Of a DNA stretch of 5,302 nt, positions 1 through 5,302 are shown piece by piece. Position numbers and translations under genes: made by a program. Below the pieces are notes generated by a model, which made no database searches, was not told where the DNA came from, and saw only the letters and a list, made by a program, of their open reading frames with translations. Origin of the DNA: Acidobacteriota bacterium (GTDB lineage Bacteria > Actinomycetota > Actinomycetes > Actinomycetales > Micrococcaceae); NCBI GenBank assembly GCA_019352125.1, contig JABBNV010000188.1:1-5302 (forward strand). Reading direction: 5' to 3'. The number at the start of each line of letters is the position of its first letter. Within the stretch, counting starts at the first letter, position 1.

Positions 1-129
1 TGGAATGACACCGGTCGCGTAGAGGTCGGTGGCGAGGCCGCGGAGCGCGCACAGGGCGGCACGCTGCGTGAAGGGGACGTATGAGATGCGGGCTACCCCG
101 AGTTCTTGCAGTTCGGCTGCGGGCAGAGC
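1..129 (-). pseudogene. C-terminal remnant of an isocitrate lyase / PEP mutase family protein (partial)
   Basis: Read leftward from 129, this open frame contains ELQELGVARISYVPFTQR and then an alanine/leucine-rich helix ending in ATGVIP at the window edge. That is the pattern I know from the last strand and helix of the isocitrate lyase / phosphoenolpyruvate mutase family (a L-G-V-A-R-I/V-S core, then a helix that closes the TIM barrel). The frame is open from base 159 to base 1 (53 codons) but holds no ATG, GTG or TTG. It lies in the same frame as the debranching gene, directly after that gene's TGA, so no start farther upstream can serve it. A full member has roughly 250-290 residues, so most of the protein, including the catalytic part, is absent. 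I infer a decayed or recombination-truncated gene end. The family call rests on about 40 residues recalled by eye and is moderate only. Confidence 0.5.
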
Positions 130-159
130 ACCGTGCCCCTTGTCATGGCCGGGCCGACT

Positions 160-2190
160 TCAGGCCGGTGTGACGGTGGGGGTACCGTCCTGGTCGACGT
201 CAATCCTGAAGGTGCGGTCTCCGGCGCGGAGGCCCGCAACGCTGAATGCGCCGTAGGGGGTGGGGACGCTGGCGGCTGCGGTGGGCAATGCTCCTGGACC
301 TTGGGGTGTGAGTCGGAGCGTTGCGAGCATCATTGGTATGACGGACGCGGCTGCCCAGGCCTGCGGGCGGCACGAGGCAGGGTAGGGCAGCGGTCCTCCC
401 TGATCGAGCGTGTGGCCCGAGAAGAGCTCGGGAAGGCGGTAATTGAAGGCTTCGGCGGCGGTCAACAGCCCGGCTCCGAGGCGTGCCGCTTCCGCGGTAT
501 GCCCAGTTTGGGCGAGACCTTCGAGGATGAAAGCGGTGTCGTGGGTCCACACGGAACCTGCGTGGTACCGCAAGGGCCAGTATCCGCCGTTGCCGGTGTC
601 CAGGGTACGGACGCCGAATCCGGAGAACATGCTCGGGTGCATTAGTCGGGCGGCGACGACAGCCTCTTCCTCAGCTGAGAGTATGCCGGTGCCGAGCAGG
701 TGTCCCATGTTGCTTGCCACGCCGTCGACCGGGCGTTTATCCTTGTCCAGTGCGATGGCGGGGTAGCTTCCCAGGTCATCGCTGCACCAGAAAAAGGTGT
801 GGAATTTCTGGGCGAGGTCTTTGGCGTAGACCCGCCATTCGTCGACTCCGGGGCGGCCGAAGGCTTCGAGCAGGTCGGCGGCGTTGACCGCGGCCTGATA
901 GGCGTAGCCCTGTACTTCCGCCAGTGCTATCGGACCGGTCGCGAGGGAGCCGTCGTTCCAGCGGATGGAGTCGCCGGAGTCCTTCCAGCCCTGGTTGGCC
1001 AGCCCGTGCCCGGTGAGATCGATGTATTCGAGGAAGCCGTCGCCGTCGGCATCTGCCCAGTCCCGGAGCCACACCATAGCTGCTTCGAGGTTGTCCAGCA
1101 GGGCGTGGACCTCGGGCTCCGGCATGCCCCATTTCCAGGCGTCGTGGAGGAGGGAGACCCACAGCAGCGTGGCGTCCACGGTGCCGTAGTACACGGGCGG
1201 GAGGCGGAGTTCGGCGTTGCTGCCGTCGGGCGGGAGGCGCAGTTCGCCGCGGCGTACCTCGTGGAGGATTTTGCCGGGCTGCTCGGCTGTTTCCGGGTCA
1301 TTCTTGCTGCCCTGGCGGGCGGCGAGAGTGCGCAGGGTGCCCCCCGCCAGCGCCGGATCCACGGGAAGCAACATCCGTGCGGCGATGAGCGAGTCCCGGC
1401 CGAACAGGGTGAAGAACCACGGAGCGCCGGCGGCGAGAAAGGTGTCTTGCGGCGAGTCCGTGGCGGACATGCGCAGTCCTTCGAGGTCCGCCAGTGCACG
1501 GTCGGCCAAAGCTGCCAGCCGCGGATCCTGCGCCCGGACCCGAAGCGCAGCCGGGGCCGGGGTGCCCGCAGCGGTGAAGGGGGCGACGCTGTCGCGGGCT
1601 TCGACAGACCATCCGACCGTGGCGGATCCCCGGGCCGGGATTTTCACTTCCCAGCGCAGACGAAGCCGGCCATTTTCCTGTTCAGCCGTGGAGTTCGGTG
1701 CGCTGATGGCCGAGCTGACAGCTCCCGCCGAGGCATGCCAGAGACCTCCGCGGGACACCGGGGCGACCGGGTGCGCCGGTCCGCCGGATTTCACGGAATC
1801 CATGGGGGAGAAATCGGATCCGATTTCGATTTCAATTACTGTCGTGATGTCGTGGCCGAGGTCAGAGCGCAGCACGATGTCCTCGCGGAGCTTGCCAGTG
1901 CCGACGGCCCGGCGGCGGCTGAGGCTGACCAGCGGATCATTTCCCTCTTCTCCCAGGGTCCGGACGAGGGCCTCGAAAGATGCGGACGCGCCCCGTGCCG
2001 AGCTCACCCCGATCGCCTCGGGTTCTTCCCCGTTGACAGTGAGCACAGCCTGGTCGATCACCCGGGTGTCGGCGCAGTAGATGCCCTGGACCCCGGCGCG
2101 GCGGATCTGGCCGTCCTGTCCGGACCAGGCCTGCACTGGGGCGGACAGAAGGACGTTCAAATCGTGAAGAAAAGGCTGCCGATCGTTCAT
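160..2190 (-). CDS. Glycogen-debranching / amylo-alpha-1,6-glucosidase family protein
   Basis: A 676-residue protein without signal peptide or membrane segments, so probably cytoplasmic. Residues about 10-200 fit the N-terminal beta-rich domain of bacterial debranching-type enzymes (GDE_N_bis type), with GIYCADTRVI at 36-45. Residues about 220-630 fit an (alpha/alpha)6-barrel glycosidase: FGRDSL (263-268), QPGKILHE (304-311), YYGTVDATLLW (334-344), NQGWKDSGD (399-407), EVQGYAY (425-431), SNMGHLLGTGI (493-503), GSVWTHDTAF (545-554) and RPQAW (608-612). By analogy with amylo-1,6-glucosidases, D404 is a candidate general acid; this is inference. There is no GH13 transferase domain, so it is not the bifunctional eukaryotic type. 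The ATG is preceded by AAGAGGA four bases upstream. Its likely role is to cleave an imported alpha-glucan or other oligosaccharide. It is transcribed divergently from the repressor and transporter genes. Real substrates in this family vary and are often mis-annotated, so the linkage specificity is open. Confidence 0.88.
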   Translation of the reverse strand: MNDRQPFLHDLNVLLSAPVQAWSGQDGQIRRAGVQGIYCADTRVIDQAVLTVNGEEPEAIGVSSARGASASFEALVRTLGEEGNDPLVSLSRRRAVGTGKLREDIVLRSDLGHDITTVIEIEIGSDFSPMDSVKSGGPAHPVAPVSRGGLWHASAGAVSSAISAPNSTAEQENGRLRLRWEVKIPARGSATVGWSVEARDSVAPFTAAGTPAPAALRVRAQDPRLAALADRALADLEGLRMSATDSPQDTFLAAGAPWFFTLFGRDSLIAARMLLPVDPALAGGTLRTLAARQGSKNDPETAEQPGKILHEVRRGELRLPPDGSNAELRLPPVYYGTVDATLLWVSLLHDAWKWGMPEPEVHALLDNLEAAMVWLRDWADADGDGFLEYIDLTGHGLANQGWKDSGDSIRWNDGSLATGPIALAEVQGYAYQAAVNAADLLEAFGRPGVDEWRVYAKDLAQKFHTFFWCSDDLGSYPAIALDKDKRPVDGVASNMGHLLGTGILSAEEEAVVAARLMHPSMFSGFGVRTLDTGNGGYWPLRYHAGSVWTHDTAFILEGLAQTGHTAEAARLGAGLLTAAEAFNYRLPELFSGHTLDQGGPLPYPASCRPQAWAAASVIPMMLATLRLTPQGPGALPTAAASVPTPYGAFSVAGLRAGDRTFRIDVDQDGTPTVTPA

Positions 2191-2301
2191 TGGATCCTCT
2201 TGGGCGCAAGGCCGCTGGTATTGGGCACTGGATGTGCCGGGGACGGGAACTGTGGGGGAAAGGAGCGATCCTCGACCGACGGATCCGCCGGAGGGGAGTG
2301 A

Positions 2302-2330
2302 CTTTTAGGGGCCAGCTTGACAGTGGTCAA
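2302..2330 (-). promoter_or_regulatory. Candidate leftward promoter for the debranching gene
   Basis: On the minus strand, TTGACC (2330-2325, five of six to the -35 consensus) is followed after 17 bases by TAAAAG (2307-2302, four of six to the -10 consensus). The spacing is ideal and transcription would start near 2295, giving a leader of about 105 bases. A competing leftward -10, TATAAA at 2382-2377, lies between the two operators but has only a weak -35 (TTGATC, 15-base spacing, inside the right operator). I cannot choose between them from sequence alone. Confidence 0.4.
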
Positions 2331-2345
2331 TCTCACATTCATGAT
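2317..2345 (+). promoter_or_regulatory. Candidate rightward promoter for the LacI-type repressor gene
   Basis: TTGACA (2317-2322) is a perfect -35 hexamer. After 17 bases comes CATGAT (2340-2345), which matches four of six positions of the -10 consensus. Transcription would start near 2352, just before the left operator arm at 2355-2372, an arrangement that suits repression of the regulator's own gene. The -35 box shares a small palindrome with the candidate leftward -35 box. Confidence 0.5.
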
Positions 2346-2357
2346 GAAGTCATTCAC

Positions 2358-2373
2358 TTTTGATCGTTCAAAT
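2358..2373. promoter_or_regulatory. LacI-family operator, left copy
   Basis: The core TTGATCGTTCAA (2360-2371) is a near-palindrome with CG at its centre (2365/2366). Only one symmetric pair fails, the T/T flanking the CG. A central CpG flanked by inverted half-sites is the known design of LacI/GalR operators, where the hinge-helix leucine inserts at the central step. The site lies just downstream of the candidate rightward promoter, so a bound repressor could block transcription of its own gene. Binding by the adjacent regulator is inferred. Confidence 0.72.
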
Positions 2374-2389
2374 TCATTTATACAGGAAA

Positions 2390-2405
2390 TTTTGAACGAT
2401 CAAAA
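2390..2405. promoter_or_regulatory. LacI-family operator, right copy
   Basis: The core TTGAACGATCAA (2392-2403) is the reverse complement of the left core, centred on CG at 2397/2398. Symmetry extends to 16 bases (2390-2405) with a single failing pair. Its centre is 32 bp from that of the left copy, which places both sites on about the same face of the helix. It overlaps the weak -35 of the alternative leftward promoter whose TATAAA lies at 2382-2377. Confidence 0.72.
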
Positions 2406-2461
2406 GTGGTTACCTATCCGCAGCTGACGTCTGGCCCCGCACCGGGCCGCAGGAGGATTTC

Positions 2462-3505
2462 ATGGCATCGAGGCCGACTCTGGTGAGCGTGGCCGCTCAG
2501 CTTGGGCTTTCCCGGCAGACGGTTTCGAATGCCATCAACGCACCCGAGCGTGTCAATCCGGAGACGCTGAAGCGCGTCCGGGAGGTGATCGCCGCCTCCG
2601 GGTACCGGCCCAATGCCGCGGCCAGGCAGCTGCGGACCCGGCGTTCCCGGAATCTGGGGTTCCGGCTTTTTCCAACGGTGGATGGCATCAATGGCGCCAT
2701 CATGGACCGTTTCCTGCATTCCTTGACGGAGAACCTGCAGCTTCACGGTTACCGTATGACGCTTTTTGCTGCCTCGAGCGATCGGGCCGAAATTGACTCG
2801 TACGGGGAACTGCTTGAGACCGCTGATCTGGATGGCTTTATCCTGACCGGCACCCACCATGGTGATGAACGGGGGCGCTGGCTGATGGAGCGGGAGGTCC
2901 CCTTTGTCGCCTTCGGCCGGCCCTGGAGCACTGATGATAGTGGATGCCCCTATCCGTGGGTGGATGTGGACGGCCGGGCCGGGACGGCCGAGGCCACAGC
3001 AGACCTCCTGGGAAGGGGACACCGGCGCATTGGTTTCCTCGGCTGGCCCGAGAGTTCCGAGGTCGGAGCTAACCGCCGTTCCGGCTGGGAAGCTGCACTC
3101 TCTGGTGTCCTGGCGCCCGGGGAGCTGAAATCACTGTCCGTGGGTGTTCCTGACGGCATCCGCGACGGGGCGGCCGGTGCGCTGAAATTGCTCGCAAACG
3201 GGGCCACCGCCATCGTGTGCGCGAGTGACTCGTTGGCGCTGGGAGCATCGGAACAGCTCAGGACCGCTTCTCCCGGCGTCCCGCCGGCTGTTATCGGTTT
3301 CGATGACACCCCGGTCGCTGCCGCGGTGGGCATGAGCAGCGTTGCCCAGCCGGTCGAGGAGGCCGCCCGGCACATTGTAAAAATCATGCGCGGCCTTCTT
3401 GAAGGTCCTGCCGAGCGGTCCGAACCGGCCGCGCATGTCCTGCTCGCGCCCCGGTTGGTGCTGCGTGATAGCGGGGGCCCGCTGGCGACTCCGATAGCAC
3501 TCTGA
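2462..3505 (+). CDS. LacI/GalR-family transcriptional repressor
   Basis: A 347-residue protein, the normal length for this family. The N-terminal helix-turn-helix spans about residues 5-50, with VSVAAQLGLSRQTVSNAIN at 8-26 and recognition-helix residues R18 and Q19. The hinge helix follows (NAAARQL, 51-57, with the minor-groove leucine at 57). The rest is a periplasmic-binding-protein-like effector domain, with DGFILTG (124-130), GHRRIGFLGWP (186-196), NRRSGWEAAL (204-213), CASDSLALG (253-261) and GFDDTP (279-284), all typical sugar-responsive family positions. The ATG has a strong AGGAGG five bases upstream (2451-2456). It lies between the divergent glycosidase gene and the ABC importer genes and very likely controls both through the paired operators upstream of it, itself included. 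The effector is unknown, presumably the imported sugar or a cleavage product. Confidence 0.95.
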   Translation: MASRPTLVSVAAQLGLSRQTVSNAINAPERVNPETLKRVREVIAASGYRPNAAARQLRTRRSRNLGFRLFPTVDGINGAIMDRFLHSLTENLQLHGYRMTLFAASSDRAEIDSYGELLETADLDGFILTGTHHGDERGRWLMEREVPFVAFGRPWSTDDSGCPYPWVDVDGRAGTAEATADLLGRGHRRIGFLGWPESSEVGANRRSGWEAALSGVLAPGELKSLSVGVPDGIRDGAAGALKLLANGATAIVCASDSLALGASEQLRTASPGVPPAVIGFDDTPVAAAVGMSSVAQPVEEAARHIVKIMRGLLEGPAERSEPAAHVLLAPRLVLRDSGGPLATPIAL

Positions 3506-3605
3506 CGAACCCGGAACCTGCACCGAAAATTCTTACCTCTTCCGTCTCTGACCCGTGCCCGATGAAGGGCGCGTTCTTCCATAACAAACAAGGAGCTCCA
3601 TAATA
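3506..3605 (+). promoter_or_regulatory. Gap between repressor and transporter genes, with ribosome binding site
   Basis: The 100-base gap holds no GC-rich hairpin with a T-run, so no intrinsic terminator is visible after the repressor gene. I find no second copy of the operator core and no well-spaced -35/-10 pair; the best -10-like hexamer is CATAAC at 3580-3585 with no matching -35. A ribosome binding site, AAGGAG (3590-3595), lies 10 bases before the lipoprotein ATG and overlaps the perfect 8-bp palindrome GGAGCTCC (3592-3599). Read-through from the repressor promoter is the simplest reading, though a promoter of unfamiliar type cannot be excluded. Confidence 0.55.
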
Positions 3606-4859
3606 ATGAACACATCCCGCCGTTCCCGGCTCGCCGCCGCCATCACCCTCTCTCTGGTCGGGGCACTGGGCCTGAGCGCCTGCGGCTCGGGTTTCAGCAG
3701 CCCGGCCGCCACCGGCACGGCCGCCGCCACCGGGTCGGGGCCCGTCAGCGTGCTCATCGCCAGTTCGGGAGACGCAGAAACGGCAGCCGTAAAATCTGCT
3801 GTAGCAGACTGGTCAAAGACATCAGGGACCACGGCGTCCGTGAACGTTGCTTCGGACATGGCTCAGCAGCTCAGTCAAGGCTTTGCCTCAGGCAAACCCG
3901 CAGACGTCTTTTACCTCTCCCCCGACCAGCTCGCAGGCTATGCATCCAACGGCTCACTAGAACCCTACGGAGATTCCCTTCCCAATAAGAGCGACTTCTA
4001 CCCTGAACTCACCAAAGCATTCACATACAACGGCAAGCTCTACTGCGCACCTAAGGACTCATCAACCCTCTCACTGGTGATCAACACGGACATGTGGAGA
4101 GCTGCCGGACTGAGCGATGCAGACATCCCCACCTCGTGGGATCAGCTGGAAAGCACGGCCAAGAAGCTCACCACAGGCAAGACCGTTGGCCTGACCTTCA
4201 GCCCCGAAATTGCACGCATCGGCGCATTCATCCCTCAAGCCGGCGGCTCATTAGTAAGCGCGGATGGAAAGCGCGCAACCGTCAATAGCGATGCCAACGT
4301 GCAAGCACTGACTTTCGTCAAGAAGCTCCTCACCGATGGATCAACCAAATACTCCTCAGACCTCGGCGCGGGCTGGGGTGGAGAAGCTTTTGGTAAGGGC
4401 CTCGCCGCAATGACAATCGAAGGTAACTGGATCGGCGGGGCCATGTCCAAGGACTACCCCACCATCAAATACCGCACGGTAGAACTCCCCGCTGGCCCTA
4501 AAGGCAAGGGAACACTTGAATTCACCAATTGCTGGGGCATTGCCGCAGACAGCAAAAATAAGCCTGCCGCAGAGAAACTCGTCCAGCAACTGACCAGCAC
4601 GCAAACCGAAAACGGGTTCGCCAAGGCCTTTGGCGTCATGCCCTCCATCAAGTCTGCCGCCGGCCAGTTCAAGAAGGACTTCCCCGACCAGGCCGCCTCA
4701 CTTGCAGGAACCCAATACGCTCAAACCCTGCCCGCACAGGCCGGAGCAGCGGATGTCATCAAGGACTTCAACGCCAAGCTTGCCACGCTAAAGACGTCTG
4801 ATCCAAAGACCATCCTGGACGCTATCCAGCCGGAGATGACAGCGATCCTTTCAAAATGA
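3606..4859 (+). CDS. Sugar ABC transporter substrate-binding lipoprotein
   Basis: A 417-residue extracellular binding protein of the bacterial family 1 / MalE-like type. Residues 1-25 form a lipoprotein signal with arginines at 5, 6 and 8, a hydrophobic core and the lipobox LSAC, with lipidation expected at Cys26. A short Ala/Gly/Ser/Thr linker follows (about 27-46). The mature domain shows GKPADVFYLSPDQLAGYA (96-113), a hinge-proximal GKLYCAPKDSSTLSLVINTDMW (first half at 143-153, the rest to 164), IPTSWDQLESTAKKLT (174-189) and GLAAMTIEGNWIGGAM (265-280), all matching oligosaccharide-binding proteins. Aromatic residues such as W275 are plausible sugar-stacking positions. It would hand its ligand to the permease encoded directly after it. 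Beyond about base 3740 the gene is less G+C-rich than the repressor gene. The ligand cannot be deduced; maltodextrin-like or other oligosaccharides are possible. Confidence 0.93.
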   Translation: MNTSRRSRLAAAITLSLVGALGLSACGSGFSSPAATGTAAATGSGPVSVLIASSGDAETAAVKSAVADWSKTSGTTASVNVASDMAQQLSQGFASGKPADVFYLSPDQLAGYASNGSLEPYGDSLPNKSDFYPELTKAFTYNGKLYCAPKDSSTLSLVINTDMWRAAGLSDADIPTSWDQLESTAKKLTTGKTVGLTFSPEIARIGAFIPQAGGSLVSADGKRATVNSDANVQALTFVKKLLTDGSTKYSSDLGAGWGGEAFGKGLAAMTIEGNWIGGAMSKDYPTIKYRTVELPAGPKGKGTLEFTNCWGIAADSKNKPAAEKLVQQLTSTQTENGFAKAFGVMPSIKSAAGQFKKDFPDQAASLAGTQYAQTLPAQAGAADVIKDFNAKLATLKTSDPKTILDAIQPEMTAILSK

Positions 4860-5302
4860 CTGCGTCCGCTCTGACCCGGCGGCGTTCTGGAATCCACGGA
4901 AAACAGAACGCCACCGGTTGGCTCTTTACCTCCCCGGTACTGATCATTCTTGGCCTGTTCTTGGTGCTACCGGTAGCCATGGCTGCCTGGGTCAGCGTCT
5001 CCGACTGGACAGGCCGTGGCAGCCCCTTCGCCAGCACAACGCACTTCGTGGGCGGGGCCAACTACGCCGCCATACTCTCTGGCGGCGGGCTGGCCGAACG
5101 GGACTTTGGGACAGCCCTACGCAACAACTTCTACTACGTCATCCTCGTCGTCCCGTTGCAGACAGCGCTATCTCTATTCCTTGCCGTCCTTGTTAACCGT
5201 CGCATGCTGAAAGGACGGGGGTTCTTCAGAACAGCGTTCTACTTTCCCTCGGTGACTAGCTCAGTTGCCATTACCGTGCTGTGGCTGTTCCTCTTTAGGG
5301 CA
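4856..5302 (+). CDS. MalF-type sugar ABC transporter permease (partial, N-terminal part)
   Basis: The open frame runs from ATG at 4856 to the window edge (149 codons, no stop), so only about half of a typical permease of roughly 300 residues is visible. It begins with a basic cytoplasmic tail (residues 1-18), then a first membrane segment at about 21-46 (GWLFTSPVLIILGLFLVLPV). An extracytoplasmic stretch contains HFVGGANYAAIL (63-74), matching the FVGLxNY motif of MalF-like proteins. NNFYYVILVVPLQTALSLFL (90-109) is the second segment, followed by NRRMLKGRGFFRTAFYFPSV (104-133 region) and the start of a third segment. The start overlaps the lipoprotein stop as ATGA, with no good ribosome binding site close by, so translation is probably coupled. 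A MalG-type partner is expected downstream and the ATPase may be there or elsewhere. Confidence 0.93.
   Translation, partial: MTASALTRRRSGIHGKQNATGWLFTSPVLIILGLFLVLPVAMAAWVSVSDWTGRGSPFASTTHFVGGANYAAILSGGGLAERDFGTALRNNFYYVILVVPLQTALSLFLAVLVNRRMLKGRGFFRTAFYFPSVTSSVAITVLWLFLFRA

Larger units (their letters stand above)
2355..2408. repeat. 18-bp perfect inverted repeat
   Basis: The left arm CACTTTTGATCGTTCAAA (2355-2372) is repeated exactly as its reverse complement, TTTGAACGATCAAAAGTG (2391-2408), with 18 bases between. The arms have no GC-rich stem and no T-run, and the element sits upstream of both genes, so it is not a terminator. Each arm is itself nearly palindromic, as expected for two repressor binding sites placed head to head. 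Confidence 0.95.
2191..2461. promoter_or_regulatory. Divergent intergenic control region
   Basis: This 271-bp gap separates the leftward glycosidase gene from the rightward repressor gene. The half next to the glycosidase (2191-2300) is G-rich and shows no obvious signal apart from that gene's ribosome binding site. The middle (about 2300-2412) is markedly A/T-rich against the surrounding DNA and carries the promoter-like hexamers and both operator copies listed separately. The part next to the repressor holds a short GC hairpin (GGCCC at 2433-2437 pairing with GGGCC at 2444-2448) and a strong ribosome binding site. I see no coding potential here. Confidence 0.85.

Noticed and set aside
149..169. 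A possible terminator hairpin at the debranching gene stop
   Set aside because: The stem is four pairs, a one-base bulge and two pairs, it overlaps the stop codon, and no T-run follows on the minus strand.
106..645. A 179-codon plus-strand open frame over the 3' part of the debranching gene
   Set aside because: Rich in Gly and Cys, without motifs or a convincing ribosome binding site; explained as an antisense shadow.
1217..2080. A 287-codon plus-strand open frame over the debranching gene
   Set aside because: Arg/Ser/Ala-rich low-complexity translation, typical of a frame shadow in G+C-rich DNA.
700..2301. A 533-codon plus-strand open frame antisense to the debranching gene
   Set aside because: Its translation has no recognisable domain and has the skewed Gly/Arg/Val content typical of the reverse of a high-G+C gene. 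The opposite strand carries a gene with many conserved motifs over the same bases.
2433..2448. GC hairpin upstream of the repressor ribosome binding site as a riboswitch or attenuator
   Set aside because: Only a five-base stem with a six-base loop, with no alternative pairing or known riboswitch core; too small to support such a call.
2950..3615. A 221-codon minus-strand open frame over the repressor gene
   Set aside because: No domain and shadow-like composition; the repressor on the other strand explains the sequence completely.
1..5302. tRNA, rRNA, CRISPR arrays, insertion sequences or phage attachment sites
   Set aside because: I saw no regularly spaced direct repeats, no tRNA-like cloverleaf arms and no transposase-like protein on either strand.

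Overview
The window looks like chromosomal DNA from a high-G+C Gram-positive bacterium (Actinomycetota). An Arthrobacter-like member of the Micrococcales is my best guess. This rests on strong G/C preference at third codon positions, an actinobacterial-style lipoprotein signal and the gene content. I made no database comparison.

Layout: a carbohydrate-uptake locus is built around a divergent control region at about 2191-2461. Leftward (minus strand) runs a 676-residue cytoplasmic protein of the glycogen-debranching / amylo-alpha-1,6-glucosidase type (160-2190). Directly behind its stop codon lies a start-less stretch that reads like the C-terminus of an isocitrate lyase / phosphoenolpyruvate mutase family protein (about 1-129, minus strand). 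I take this as a gene remnant cut by the window edge. Rightward (plus strand) run a LacI/GalR-type repressor (2462-3505), a lipoprotein sugar-binding protein of an ABC importer (3606-4859), and the first 149 codons of a MalF-type permease (4856 to the window end). The permease start overlaps the binding-protein stop by 4 bases.

How it probably works: the lipoprotein captures an oligosaccharide, the permease complex (second permease and ATPase not in view) imports it, and the cytoplasmic glycosidase cleaves it. The repressor responds to the sugar or a breakdown product. The strongest regulatory signal is an 18-bp perfect inverted repeat at 2355-2372 and 2391-2408. Each arm carries a LacI-type operator core with a central CG, and the two centres are 32 bp apart, about three helical turns. 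The operators sit between the divergent genes, so one repressor could control both directions and itself.

The identity of the imported sugar cannot be read from the sequence; an alpha-glucan fragment is the simplest guess. Nothing here is clearly a new system. The points most worth checking are the paired operators, the back-to-back -35 motif, the mutase remnant, and the change in base composition inside the binding-protein gene.
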